Of a DNA stretch of 64,000 bases, positions 16,486 through 25,231 are shown piece after piece. The translations under genes were made by a program, and so were the position numbers. Origin of the DNA: Bacteroidota bacterium (GTDB lineage: Bacteria; Bacteroidota; Bacteroidia; Cytophagales; Cyclobacteriaceae); NCBI GenBank assembly GCA_018267275.1, contig JAFDYV010000003.1, forward strand, positions 124,001 to 188,000. Direction: 5' to 3'. The notes below the pieces were generated by a model. It saw nothing but the letters and a program-made list of their open reading frames with translations, was not told the DNA's origin and searched no databases. Within the stretch, counting starts at the first letter, position 1; the number at the start of each line of letters is the position of its first letter.

Positions 16486-17856
16486 ATGGTATACAATTCC
16501 ATCATCGAAACCATCGGCAATACGCCAATGGTGCGCTTAAATAAAATCCCGCAAGGCATAAAAGGAACAGTTTTGGCCAAAGTGGAGTACTTTAACCCAG
16601 GCAACTCTACCAAAGACCGCATGGCGCTTAAGATGATTGAAGATGCCGAAAAAGCGGGTATTTTAAAGCCCGGTGGAACGATCATCGAAGGAACCTCTGG
16701 CAATACGGGGATGGGTTTGGCCCTAACGGCCGTGGCAAAAGGCTACAAGTGCATCTTTACGATGGCCGATAAGCAATCGCAAGAGAAGATGAACATCTTG
16801 CGCGCGGTAGGCGCTGAAGTTATTGTCTGCCCAACAAACGTAGAACCAGACGACCCACGCAGCTACTATTCAGTTGCACGCAAACTCAACAAGGAAATTC
16901 CGAACTCGATCTACCCTAATCAGTACGACAACCCATCCAACGCCAAGGCGCATTACGAAACCACCGGACCTGAAATTTGGAGGCAAACAGGTGGAAAGAT
17001 TACGCACTATGTAGCTACTGTGGGCACGGGCGGCTCAATGTGCGGAACCGCAAAATACTTGAAAGAACAAAACCCAAATCTCCGTGCCATCGGCATAGAC
17101 ACCTACGGTTCGGTTTTCAAGAAATACAAGGAGACGGGCATCTTTGACAAGAATGAAATCTATCCGTACCTGACCGAAGGATTTGGCGAAGACATTTTAC
17201 CCAAGAACGTAGACTTTGACGTGATCGACTTGTTCATAAAAGTAACCGACAAAGACGGTGCGATTATGGCCCGCAGGTTGGCGCGCGAAGAAGGCATTTT
17301 TGGCGGATGGAGTTGCGGCTCTGCGCTGCATGGTGCAATGGAGTACGCAAAAGAGCATTTGAAAAAAGACGATGTAATGGTAGTATTACTGCCCGATCAC
17401 GGCACACGTTACCTCAATAAAGTGTACAACGATATTTGGATGAAAGACCACGGCTTTTTGGAAGAAAGAGCATATGGCACCGCACGTGAAATCATATCGC
17501 GTAGAAATGGCAAAGACACGCTATTCACGGTAACACAAAAATCTACGATTGGTGAGGCCATCAAAATCATGAATAAAGAAGGCGTTGACCAAATGCCGGT
17601 ATTGGAAGGAAATGAATTTGTAGGCAGCGTAACAGTGAGTAGTTTGATTGAGAAAATAATTTCAGACCCCGCCATAAAAGACAAACACGTGGGCGAAATC
17701 ATGGACAAACCGATGCAGGTGGTGGCACTTGATAGTACGTTGGACGTGCTTTCTTCTATGCTCAACAAAAACAACAAAGCATTGCTGGTGAGAGATGAAC
17801 ATGAACGGGCGCACATTATCACCCAACACGATATTTTGCGTGCGATGACTGCTTAA
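16486..17856 (+). CDS. Cystathionine beta-synthase/cysteine synthase-type PLP enzyme with two CBS domains
   Basis: A 456-residue enzyme of the PLP fold-type II family. Residues 1 to about 325 are the catalytic domain: Lys43 in NSTKDR holds PLP, EGTSGNTGMGLA is the substrate loop and VGTGGSMCGTA binds the PLP phosphate. Residues 335 to 456 form a CBS pair (TLFTVTQKSTIGEAIKIMN and GEIMDKPMQVV onwards), a regulatory module that often binds adenosyl ligands. The architecture is that of cystathionine beta-synthase (serine plus homocysteine to cystathionine), but cysteine synthase activity cannot be excluded from sequence. It is a single-gene unit with its own promoter, ending at a strong inverted repeat. 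Confidence 0.92.
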   Translation: MVYNSIIETIGNTPMVRLNKIPQGIKGTVLAKVEYFNPGNSTKDRMALKMIEDAEKAGILKPGGTIIEGTSGNTGMGLALTAVAKGYKCIFTMADKQSQEKMNILRAVGAEVIVCPTNVEPDDPRSYYSVARKLNKEIPNSIYPNQYDNPSNAKAHYETTGPEIWRQTGGKITHYVATVGTGGSMCGTAKYLKEQNPNLRAIGIDTYGSVFKKYKETGIFDKNEIYPYLTEGFGEDILPKNVDFDVIDLFIKVTDKDGAIMARRLAREEGIFGGWSCGSALHGAMEYAKEHLKKDDVMVVLLPDHGTRYLNKVYNDIWMKDHGFLEERAYGTAREIISRRNGKDTLFTVTQKSTIGEAIKIMNKEGVDQMPVLEGNEFVGSVTVSSLIEKIISDPAIKDKHVGEIMDKPMQVVALDSTLDVLSSMLNKNNKALLVRDEHERAHIITQHDILRAMTA

Positions 17857-17860
17857 ACCG

Positions 17861-17914
17861 GATGCTGGATTCTGGATACTTGTCGCTTAGTTCTAGTATC
17901 TAGCATCCAGCACC
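17861..17914. repeat. Imperfect inverted repeat between convergent genes
   Basis: The arm GATGCTGGATTCTGGATACT (17861-17880) is matched in reverse complement by 17895-17914, with three mismatches, around a 14-base loop. The motif is itself built of near repeats of GGAT(A/G)CT. It separates two convergent genes and could terminate both, though there is no T tract. Similar GGATGCTGGAT-type intergenic repeats occur in other Bacteroidota, to my recollection. Confidence 0.7.
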
Positions 17915-17926
17915 CAGTGTCCAGAC

Positions 17927-18190
17927 TCAATCTTTGAACTTCAGTTTAAAGAATAGAATGGTTGACGACAACACCAGCGTGAAGGCGTTGGACAGAATCA
18001 CTGGCAATGAGCCAATCAGAATACCATAGATCAACCACAACAGAATACCAGCACAAAAAAGCGAAAACATCACCAGCGATAAGTCTTTGGCTGAGCGCGA
18101 TTTCCATGTTTTGATTACCTGCGGCAGAAAAGAAATGGTAGTAAAACTACCAGCCACAAGACCTATACTCTCTATGATTTGTTGATTCAT
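17927..18190 (-). CDS. SemiSWEET/PQ-loop sugar transporter
   Basis: A very small membrane protein of about 87 residues with three transmembrane helices and one PQ-loop motif (FLPQVIKTWKSRSAKDLS). SemiSWEETs dimerise in the inner membrane to make a bidirectional sugar pore; the substrate here is unknown. The start is either Met1 at 18196 or Met3 at 18190; I give the latter because the helix begins right after it. It is monocistronic and converges on the CBS-domain enzyme gene. Confidence 0.88.
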   Translation of the reverse strand: MNQQIIESIGLVAGSFTTISFLPQVIKTWKSRSAKDLSLVMFSLFCAGILLWLIYGILIGSLPVILSNAFTLVLSSTILFFKLKFKD

Positions 18191-18250
18191 TCGCAAATAT
18201 AATCCTGCGGTTCCACTTCCTTCTTATCTTTACTGCTGAATCCATTTGCA

Positions 18251-18610
18251 ATGGCAATTCCGTTTCAACGATTGAAAAAGAATTTTGTGTGGGCAATGTT
18301 TTGTGCCTATACAGTCATTCTTTGCGGTGCGCTTGAAATACCATGCCATCCAAATCACCAGCGTAGCGATATCACTTTTCAGCAATCGCCTTCGCAAAAT
18401 CACTTACAAATGCTGAGGCCGTCTGTTGCCAATGCTTTAGTGACGAATAACACGAATGAAACTTGCCATACATTCGATTGTGGATTTATTTCTGAACGAA
18501 CGGCCTATACAAATTTCTGCTTGCCATTGCTGGCTACTTTTAGGGCAATCTATCATCAGGCACTTTTACAAATCCGCGGTAGTTTACTGTGCTGCATCAT
18601 GCAGGTGTGA
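18251..18610 (+). CDS. Possible small exported Cys-rich protein, unrecognised
   Basis: I do not recognise this 119-residue frame. It begins MAIPFQRLKKNFVWAMFCAY and has a basic start and a hydrophobic stretch (residues 13 to 28) that could be a signal or anchor. It contains nine Cys, including a closing LLCCIMQV, and IPCHPNHQRSD near residue 30. It lies 50 bases before a porin pseudogene on the same strand and might be a companion of it or itself a decayed gene. Nothing else accounts for 18197-18660. Coding status is doubtful. Confidence 0.3.
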   Translation: MAIPFQRLKKNFVWAMFCAYTVILCGALEIPCHPNHQRSDITFQQSPSQNHLQMLRPSVANALVTNNTNETCHTFDCGFISERTAYTNFCLPLLATFRAIYHQALLQIRGSLLCCIMQV

Positions 18611-18660
18611 ACCGAGTTACCAAATCTTGGTGTCCAGTTCATTTTCTTTAAACCTGCGTT

Positions 18661-19807
18661 ATGAAAAATATCGTTCTATTTCTATTATCTATTGTTCAAT
18701 TTGCTGCTTTTGCCCAAATCAACGACACAACAAAAAATGAAGTGAAGATTGCCTATGAAGTTTATGCAGACTTTCACTATTCGTACGATTTTGACCGCCC
18801 AATAAACCGTTTTCGTTTCTCTGATAGCAGTTCGTAAACCAATTTGCGTTTGGATATGGCTACGGACAAGTAAATATCTTATACAAGAAGTTTCTTGCCA
18901 AGGCAGCATTCCACTCCGGTGAAATTGTAAACCTGATGTACCGCGATGAAGACGTTCTTTTGAAATTTATTCGCGAGTTGTCAATGACCTATAAAGTAAA
19001 CGACCATTTGGAATTTGAGTCAGGTATCTTCCCTGCTATTTTCGGTGCAGAAACTTTCATTAACAAAGATAACTTGCACGCAACCCGCGCAGTAATGACA
19101 GACTTTGCACCCGACTTTGAAACAGGGTTCCGGGTAAAATACAAATGGGGAAAATATTGGAGTGGCGTAGCACAAGTCACCAACGGTTGGCAGGTAATCC
19201 GAGAAAACAACAACAGCCCCGGGTTTGGGCTGGCAACTGTGTATGACGTTCCCGGAAAATTTCTTTTCAACTGGGGGATTTTTGCAGGCAACGAAGTGTA
19301 CAAGAGCAAAAATGATTCGTTGCGCAACAACGCCCTCGATCAATTCAAGCTTTATAACAATTTTTTTGGCAGAATTCATCTGGGAAAAAATGGATTGTGG
19401 CTCCCATGTTTGACATTGGGCTAATTGAAAATCCGTATACCACCAAACTTGACCAATGGGAGTCATACGGAGGTTCCATTCGCTATGCCATTACTCCGCA
19501 ATGGGGCGTAGCCGGGCGTTATGAATATGTGCACGATCCAAACTCTATTATCAATGAAATCATCACCAACACACCCAATGGTTTTCAAATGAAGGGTGCA
19601 ACGTTTACGTTGGAGTATTTGCCAGCCAATGAAATTACTGTTCGTTTAGAGGCCCGTCATTCAAACTCCCTTGATCCTGTCTTTTTTAATGACAAAGGCG
19701 GAAAAGTGCGTGAAGACTTTTTTATCATGGCGTCTGTAGCGGTTCGCTTGCAAAACTGGGGCGTATTGAAAATCAACCGAGAGCCAGGATTGAAGGAGCA
19801 GTTCTGA
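18661..19807 (+). pseudogene. Outer-membrane porin, broken by two frameshifts
   Basis: Three consecutive frames together read as one porin of about 380 residues: a signal peptide and start (18661 to about 18834), a middle (to 19424) with EFESGIFPAIFGAETFINKD and LHATRAVMTDFAPDFETGF, and a C-terminal barrel (about 19391-19807) with WESYGGSIRYAITPQWGV. Each junction is explained by loss of a single base: one around 18822-18834, the other in a run of six A at 19385-19390 where seven would restore GKKWIVAPMFDIGL. The parts remain well conserved and collinear, so inactivation is recent, phase-variable, or a sequencing error in at least the A run. Confidence 0.82.
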
Positions 19808-19817
19808 AGAAGAAATG

Positions 19818-20642
19818 CTAAATATCCGCCTTCTTCAGCCTTAAATAACTGAAGTAATTGAAGAGAATTGCCCAACCTATGGCAATCAATACCGCAACCA
19901 TGCTCACCGAATCTTGAATTTCTTGAAAGGCATACCTTGGGAAAGGCAATGGCACCAAGTTGGTGATGGACTCTAATGGAAAGAACTGTTTAAGCCATCC
20001 AAACGAATTCTCTATACCAAAACGAAATACGTTTAACTTAATGATGGCTTCAATCATGTTCGAAAGCAAAAGCAAAACAATGGTAAGCCCAGAACGCTGC
20101 ACAAACATACCCAGCATTAAGGCGTAAGAAAGAAAAGCAAATACCTCTAAAAAGTAAGCCAGCAAAAACTCGCTACCCGTCACGATATCTGCCCACGCCA
20201 AATCAGGTGTATAAATCAATCCAGTGAACAGAATAATTACCAACAACATCCCCACACTCATTAAACTCAACAGCACATTCATCAATATCTTTGATAACAT
20301 TAACTCCCATCTGCTTAGGCCATCGATGATATTTTGCCTCAACGTGCGATATTGGTATTCATTTGTAATTGAAATCACCACCATGATCGACAAAACAATT
20401 TTGAAAAGACCGCTCACCCAAATCAGATTCTGCCAAATATCAGGGAAGTGATACAGTGGTATTCGATTGATGTTTATCTCAGAACCAAAATCCTGAAACT
20501 TGCCGGCAATCCACTTCAATATTTCCATGCCGCTGGCCGTAGTAAATCCAAGCGTTACAAAATACAAACCACATATCACCCAAAAGGTACGATAGCTGGT
20601 CATTTTTTTAAGGTCGACTTTTACAAGATGCAGAAGAGACAT
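19818..20642 (-). CDS. ABC-2 type transporter permease
   Basis: A 274-residue integral membrane protein with about six transmembrane helices and a large extracytoplasmic loop after the first. ITNEYQYRTLRQNIIDGLSR is the coupling-helix region common in ABC-2 permeases of the lantibiotic-immunity or Nos type. It lies 21 bases downstream of an ATPase gene on the same strand and is surely its partner. Cargo is unknown; such pairs export lipids, peptides or drugs or aid maturation of envelope proteins. Confidence 0.88.
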   Translation of the reverse strand: MSLLHLVKVDLKKMTSYRTFWVICGLYFVTLGFTTASGMEILKWIAGKFQDFGSEININRIPLYHFPDIWQNLIWVSGLFKIVLSIMVVISITNEYQYRTLRQNIIDGLSRWELMLSKILMNVLLSLMSVGMLLVIILFTGLIYTPDLAWADIVTGSEFLLAYFLEVFAFLSYALMLGMFVQRSGLTIVLLLLSNMIEAIIKLNVFRFGIENSFGWLKQFFPLESITNLVPLPFPRYAFQEIQDSVSMVAVLIAIGWAILFNYFSYLRLKKADI

Positions 20643-20663
20643 GGTTGTGTAAATTTCTTTGGG

Positions 20664-21563
20664 TTAATGTGCTTCAGACAGAATTTCTAAGAACTGCTTT
20701 TCGAGCGATTTCTTCTTGGTGACCAAATGAGAGGTAATGATACCGTTTTCAAACAAAAATTTGTTTAGGTCTTGGCTGTGAAAACCATCCTTCATCATTA
20801 CTTGATACAATCCATCTTCTCTTTTGATAGAAGCACTACCCACAAACTCTTGCAGGTATATTGACAGGTCATCGTGGAATGCCATTACTTCCACCGTCTC
20901 TTCGCCTTTGCCTACATCATCAACAGGGCCACTGTGCATTAACTTGCCTTTTCGCAATACCGCAAAGTGAGTACATACTTTTTGTACCTCATCTAGTAAG
21001 TGACTGGCCAAAATGATGGTTTTGCCATCGGCTGCTATCCGCTTTATTATTTGCCTGATTTCAGCAATGCCCATGGGGTCCAATCCATTGGTGGGCTCAT
21101 CTAAAATCAAAATGATCGGATCGCTTACCAATGCCGAGGCGATGGCCAAACGCTGCTTCATTCCAAGCGAATAGGTGCGATACTTGTCATTTTTGCGGGA
21201 AGAAAGCTCCACCATTTCCAGCACTTTGGGTATATTGTTCGGGTCTGCCCCTTTTATCATTGCGTTCAACTCCAAGTTTTTCTGCCCGCTCAGGTAAGGG
21301 TAAAAAATCGGATGTTCTAAAACTGCCCCAATCTTTTTGCGCGTTAAATGACTGGGTTTTTCACCAAACCATGTAAAAGACCCTGAGGTGGGATGCGTAA
21401 CACCCATCAACATGCCAAGTGTGGTAGTTTTGCCACTGCCGTTCGGCCCAAGCATTCCAAAAACCTGACCGCGTTTTACTTCCAGGTCAAGTTGATTGAC
21501 AGCACAAAGCTTCCCGAAATTCTTGGTGAGCCTTTGAATGGATAGAACAGTTTCCAAATTCAA
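20664..21563 (-). CDS. ABC transporter ATP-binding protein
   Basis: A 299-residue nucleotide-binding subunit. Walker A is GPNGSGKTT, the signature is YSLGMKQRLAIA, Walker B and D-loop are ILILDEPTNGLDP, and the H-loop His lies in ASHLLDE. The C-terminal 80 residues form the accessory domain typical of CcmA/NatA-like ATPases. The partner permease is directly downstream (21 bases); a DUF4252 gene on the same strand ends 19 bases upstream, so the pair may be transcribed with the sigma-factor operon. Confidence 0.93.
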   Translation of the reverse strand: MNLETVLSIQRLTKNFGKLCAVNQLDLEVKRGQVFGMLGPNGSGKTTTLGMLMGVTHPTSGSFTWFGEKPSHLTRKKIGAVLEHPIFYPYLSGQKNLELNAMIKGADPNNIPKVLEMVELSSRKNDKYRTYSLGMKQRLAIASALVSDPIILILDEPTNGLDPMGIAEIRQIIKRIAADGKTIILASHLLDEVQKVCTHFAVLRKGKLMHSGPVDDVGKGEETVEVMAFHDDLSIYLQEFVGSASIKREDGLYQVMMKDGFHSQDLNKFLFENGIITSHLVTKKKSLEKQFLEILSEAH

Positions 21564-21582
21564 TTTGTTTGAAAATTTATGA

Positions 21583-22146
21583 CTAGTTATCGTCCTTCAC
21601 TTCCACCTTCACGCCATCTTCTTCCTTACGCTTTTTCTTTTTCTCTTTGTCGCCACTCACAAAGTTCTTTATCATTTTGCTCACATCGGTGCTCTGGTCA
21701 ATGGTATTAAACAAAGAACTCGCTTTCTCAAGCGCAATTCGCCCTAAAATATCCAGCACAATCAAACTAGAAGAGTCACTGGCCAAAATAATGGTTCCTT
21801 TTACTCGCCCACTTTGCTCCCTCACTAGAATTTCAAAATTTCGCCCATCTATACGCCCTGTCATCATCTCTTCATATTGCTCAGCTCGGTAGCTCTTTTT
21901 CAATGAGGCATATTCTCCTTGCGGAACTGCATGCTTTTTCTTATCAATCATCACAAAGCGCATCTTCTCAATATCTTTGATCATCTCATCAAACTCTTTG
22001 TTGTCTTGCTGATTGAGCATTCTCAAAGTGTTCTTGTAGAAGAACAATGACATACCCTCATATTTTTTATCAAGATTCTCAGTCGTTTTGGTTTGCGCTT
22101 CTGCAACAAAAGAAGCGAGGAGTAAAAAAATGAATATCCGTGTCAT
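21583..22146 (-). CDS. DUF4252 family exported protein (second copy)
   Basis: A secreted protein of about 187 residues. The start is placed at the ATG at 22146, because it leads straight into a signal peptide (MTRIFIFLLLASFVAEAQ); the longer frame adds 23 residues without meaning. The body (GMSLFFYKNTLRML, DIEKMRFVMIDKK, RIDGRNFEILVREQSGRVKG) fits DUF4252. The tail is strongly charged (KEKKKKRKEED). It is a paralogue of the gene just upstream, and both follow an ECF sigma factor, a usual setting for DUF4252. Function is unknown, and they may be part of an envelope response. Confidence 0.8.
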   Translation of the reverse strand: MTRIFIFLLLASFVAEAQTKTTENLDKKYEGMSLFFYKNTLRMLNQQDNKEFDEMIKDIEKMRFVMIDKKKHAVPQGEYASLKKSYRAEQYEEMMTGRIDGRNFEILVREQSGRVKGTIILASDSSSLIVLDILGRIALEKASSLFNTIDQSTDVSKMIKNFVSGDKEKKKKRKEEDGVKVEVKDDN

Positions 22147-22295
22147 GTATTTTTTCTTATCAAGATAAACGATGCATTTCAGAAAAGGGTACGCTGGAAC
22201 GAAAATTAATTCCAAATTCGGGGCTCACAAAAGCAGAAAAGCTGAAAGCAAAAAGCATGGCGCTTTTCACCTTCAGCTCTTGTAGTGTGCCTTCG

Positions 22296-22829
22296 TTATT
22301 TCTTTTTGTTCTTATCCTTGTCTTTAATCTTTTCAAGGTTATTTAGGCCATCGATATTCACCGCACGGCCGATCTTCGACATCTCTTTCAAGTCAATTTC
22401 GCCAAAGAGGGTCATCAGCACAAACTCTTCGTTGCCAGCCATCACCATTACTAACTCACTGATCTTGCCGCCCGATTCTTTGGTGAAGAATCTCATATCC
22501 TTGTCTTTGTCGCGAATTGTCATTAACTCCTCAAAATCATTGGTGGGGATCATCGCCATCGCCTCTTTGTACAAGTCGCGCGAATTTCTTGTTTCGGTTT
22601 TAGACAAGATTTTCAATCCCTTAATCTTGCTGATGGCAGTAAACAAAGCCTTGTCTTCAGGTTTTTCACTATCCAAGTTTGCCATCATGCTAAACATCTT
22701 GCCACTTACGTTTACCTGACTAAATGACTCATCGTTCTGATATTTTGAAAAAAACTTCGCAATCGCATCGTTCTGCGCTTGTGCTGCCATTGCCATCACC
22801 ATCATCACTCCTAACACTAGCTTTTTCAT
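22296..22829 (-). CDS. DUF4252 family exported protein (first copy)
   Basis: A 177-residue protein with a clear signal peptide (MKKLVLGVMMVMAMAAQAQ) and the DUF4252 body: FSQVNVSGKMFSMMANL, ISKIKGLKIL, FFTKESGGKISELVMVMAG. The C-terminus is Lys- and Asp-rich (DKDKNKKK). It lies 50 bases after the putative anti-sigma gene and before a second DUF4252 gene in an operon led by an ECF sigma factor. The molecular role is not known. Confidence 0.85.
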   Translation of the reverse strand: MKKLVLGVMMVMAMAAQAQNDAIAKFFSKYQNDESFSQVNVSGKMFSMMANLDSEKPEDKALFTAISKIKGLKILSKTETRNSRDLYKEAMAMIPTNDFEELMTIRDKDKDMRFFTKESGGKISELVMVMAGNEEFVLMTLFGEIDLKEMSKIGRAVNIDGLNNLEKIKDKDKNKKK

Positions 22830-22879
22830 ACTTCTTTTGTTTTAAGTTATTTTCTTTGATACTTTTTTGAATTCCCTTT

Positions 22880-23398
22880 TTACAACTGAATTTTTGTCTG
22901 TTCGTCTTTCTTATTGGTTCCTTGAATTTTCTCTTCCGCTTCGTTAAACATTTTCACTTTGCCAGCTTGCTGATGTGCCTTATTAAAACTGTTCGAAATC
23001 ATCATCAGCGCTTTTTTGGTTTCTTCTAACGCCATGCGCGGGTCACTATAGGTATCTTCCATATTGGGGTTTGCTTTCTGCACCTCAAGATGAATGAAGT
23101 AACCTGCCGCCACGACCACCGCCAAGCCGGCAGCTATTCGTGCTACGTTTGCCCACAACCGAACCGATTTACCCGCAGGCCCGGAATTAATTTTCTGTTT
23201 CACTTCACTGTCAAAAGCAGCGTCCACAGACTCTTCCCTTTGTGTTTGGAAGTATCGGAACAGGTGAGCCGTTTCATTCAATGAACTTGGCACATCGCCT
23301 TGAAAGTAGTCGCGCAACTGCTTTTCTTCTTCCAAAGAGGTTTCGCAGTTCCAATACTTCTCCAATAATTTTTCGATCTCTTTAGAGTCCATACGCAT
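22880..23398 (-). CDS. Putative anti-sigma factor, single transmembrane segment
   Basis: A 172-residue protein. The N-terminal cytoplasmic part (MDSKEIEKLLEKYWNCETSL, then EEEKQLRDYF) has the look of the zinc-free anti-sigma domains in Bacteroidota; a transmembrane helix spans about residues 86 to 103 (ARIAAGLAVVVAAGYFI), and a charged periplasmic tail follows. It overlaps the ECF sigma gene by 17 bases. From this arrangement it probably sequesters that sigma factor at the membrane. The domain is too diverged to name from sequence alone. Confidence 0.75.
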   Translation of the reverse strand: MRMDSKEIEKLLEKYWNCETSLEEEKQLRDYFQGDVPSSLNETAHLFRYFQTQREESVDAAFDSEVKQKINSGPAGKSVRLWANVARIAAGLAVVVAAGYFIHLEVQKANPNMEDTYSDPRMALEETKKALMMISNSFNKAHQQAGKVKMFNEAEEKIQGTNKKDEQTKIQL

Positions 23399-23894
23399 TT
23401 ATTTTTACCAACCGCTCACGCACAAAATTGCGCGCCCTAAACAAGTTCACTTTCACCTGGCTCATATCCAGTTCCAAAATCTCGCAAATCTCTTGATAGC
23501 TGTAGCCTTCAATATCACGAAGGTGCATCACCTGACGTTGCTTATCAGGCAACGAAGCCATCAACTCTGTTATACGCTGCATGCTCTCTCCAATTTCCGT
23601 TCGTTCAAAAGGCGTGGGATGATTGGTTTGCAAGTCAAAGCCCTCTCCCATCGAATCTGTGACCTTTCGTTGCTTTGAGCGCAGCCGGTCGAGCGACAAG
23701 TTTTTGGTGATGCGCATGCACCACGCTTCCATGTTTTCAATTGCGCCCATCTGCTCGCGCCCGTTCCACACTTTCACCAGTACCTCCTGCACTACGTCCT
23801 GTGCATCTTCGCGGCTCCCTAAAAGGCCCAAAGCAAAGCGAAAAAGCTTGTTTTTAGTCGGAAGTACTCGGGTCTCAAACATTTCGCGGTTCAT
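23382..23894 (-). CDS. ECF RNA polymerase sigma factor
   Basis: A 170-residue sigma factor with region 2 (FRFALGLLGSREDAQDVVQE then LVKVWNGREQM) and region 4 (LPDKQRQVMHLRDIEGYSYQ then EICEILELDMSQVKVNLFRAR) and nothing between or beyond. It directs transcription of an envelope-related regulon, most likely including its own operon. I start at the ATG at 23894; the one at 23909 adds MPLNS. It heads a run of same-strand genes: anti-sigma, two DUF4252 proteins, then an ABC transporter. Confidence 0.92.
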   Translation of the reverse strand: MNREMFETRVLPTKNKLFRFALGLLGSREDAQDVVQEVLVKVWNGREQMGAIENMEAWCMRITKNLSLDRLRSKQRKVTDSMGEGFDLQTNHPTPFERTEIGESMQRITELMASLPDKQRQVMHLRDIEGYSYQEICEILELDMSQVKVNLFRARNFVRERLVKINAYGL

Positions 23895-24101
23895 CGAATT
23901 CAAAGGCAAGACGGGGGTGAGTGATCTTTGTTACATGGAAAGATAAAGTTTTTTAGCGTTTTGCTGGTGGCGTGGTCGACTTTTCGTTTTCGCTATTGGC
24001 AGTTTAACCCTGCCTTTCCAAGAAGCGGTGCAGCCGCTTCGGTCTCTACCTCGAGCACCAAACTACTGAGCTTTGATTTCAAACTATTACTTTTGAGTCT
24101 T

Positions 24102-24488
24102 ATGCGGCTCAAACATTTCAACGTAGACTTAGGCGCCCAAATCTTTTTGGCTTGTTCAGATACATCACGGCTTCGCATATTGAACTTGATTCTGACCAAT
24201 GGAGAAATGTGTATCACTGATCTGGAGCGCATATTGGAGTTTACGCAAACAAAAACTTCACGCCACTTACTTTACCTCAAAAATTCCGGCATCCTCACCT
24301 CGCGTAAAATCAACCAGTGGGCGTTTTATCAAGTGAAAGACGAAGTATTTGATTTGGTAAAACAACTGTTGCAATGGGTGAGCCGCGATCCTGTGATGCA
24401 GACCGACCAGCAAACTTTCAAAACGATGTACACCAACCGAGAACTTTCGCTCAATAAACTAAAAATGAAGCCCTTGAGCATCTCATGA
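24102..24488 (+). CDS. ArsR-type winged-helix transcriptional regulator
   Basis: A 128-residue DNA-binding protein. SDTSRLRILNLILTNGEMCI followed by TDLERILEFTQTKTSRHLLYL is the ArsR winged helix-turn-helix, and WAFYQVKDE is the wing. There are only isolated Cys (ACSD, MCIT), with no CxC metal motif, so it is not an obvious metal sensor. The start is set at the ATG at 24102; a longer frame from 23928 adds 58 residues that do not belong to the family. The HAD gene begins one base after its stop, so the two are co-transcribed. Confidence 0.87.
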   Translation: MRLKHFNVDLGAQIFLACSDTSRLRILNLILTNGEMCITDLERILEFTQTKTSRHLLYLKNSGILTSRKINQWAFYQVKDEVFDLVKQLLQWVSRDPVMQTDQQTFKTMYTNRELSLNKLKMKPLSIS

Positions 24489-24489
24489 A

Positions 24490-25185
24490 ATGAAAAAAAA
24501 ATACAAGGCCGTATTCTTTGATCTCGACCACACGTTGTGGGATTTTGAAACCAACTCTGCAGAAGCATTGCGCGAACTGCACCATGCTTATGGGTTACAT
24601 CACAAAGGTGTAGGCATCGATGACTTTCTTCAAACATTTAAACGCATTAATTCGCAATTGTGGCATCAGTACGACACCGGGCAAATTCCGCAAGAAACAA
24701 TTCGCAAGCAGCGCTTTCATCGGATACTGCTAGAGCACAACATCGATGAATATGAATTGTCGCTGCAATTTTCGCAAGATTATGTGAGTCAATCGCCCAA
24801 AAAGCAATATCTGATACCACATGCGAAGACGGTTTTGGAATACCTGCATCCCCAGTATCCGCTCCACATCATTACCAATGGCTTTAGCGAAATCCAAGCC
24901 ATCAAAATGACGAGTTCGGGCATACTACATTTTTTTACCAGCATTGTTACGGCCGAAAAAGCCGGCCATAAAAAACCCGCAAAAGAAATTTTCGAATATG
25001 CGTTGACAGAAAATGGCCTGCGGGCAGATGAAGTAATCATGATTGGGGACAATCTGGTAACCGATATTGGCGGTGCCAAAGCAGCTCAATTGGACACCGT
25101 CTATTTCAACCCAACAGCAGCTCCGCATCACGAAAAAGTGACACATGAGATCACAAGCCTATTAAACTTAAAAGACCTTTTGTGA
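24490..25185 (+). CDS. YjjG-type HAD nucleotidase
   Basis: A 231-residue HAD subfamily IA phosphatase. Motif I FFDLDHTLWDFETNS, motif II HIITNGFSE, motif III Lys in AGHKKPAKEIF and motif IV IMIGDNLVTDIGGA all match the YjjG group, which dephosphorylates non-canonical pyrimidine nucleotides and keeps them out of DNA. Nucleotide specificity is inferred from the subfamily. It directly follows an ArsR-type regulator, separated by one base. Confidence 0.9.
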   Translation: MKKKYKAVFFDLDHTLWDFETNSAEALRELHHAYGLHHKGVGIDDFLQTFKRINSQLWHQYDTGQIPQETIRKQRFHRILLEHNIDEYELSLQFSQDYVSQSPKKQYLIPHAKTVLEYLHPQYPLHIITNGFSEIQAIKMTSSGILHFFTSIVTAEKAGHKKPAKEIFEYALTENGLRADEVIMIGDNLVTDIGGAKAAQLDTVYFNPTAAPHHEKVTHEITSLLNLKDLL

Positions 25186-25231
25186 AAATTGAAATGCATA
25201 TTGATATTCGCAAAGAGTGGATGGAAGAAGT

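Noticed and set aside
18456..18740. Second plus-strand frame overlapping the unknown ORF before the porin
   Set aside because: Cys- and Tyr-rich with no domain, and it runs into the porin start in another frame. I could not connect it to the 18251 frame as one broken gene.
19385..19390. Programmed frameshifting on the A6 run of the porin
   Set aside because: A second unrelated frameshift site upstream also breaks the gene, so programmed slippage alone would not restore the protein.
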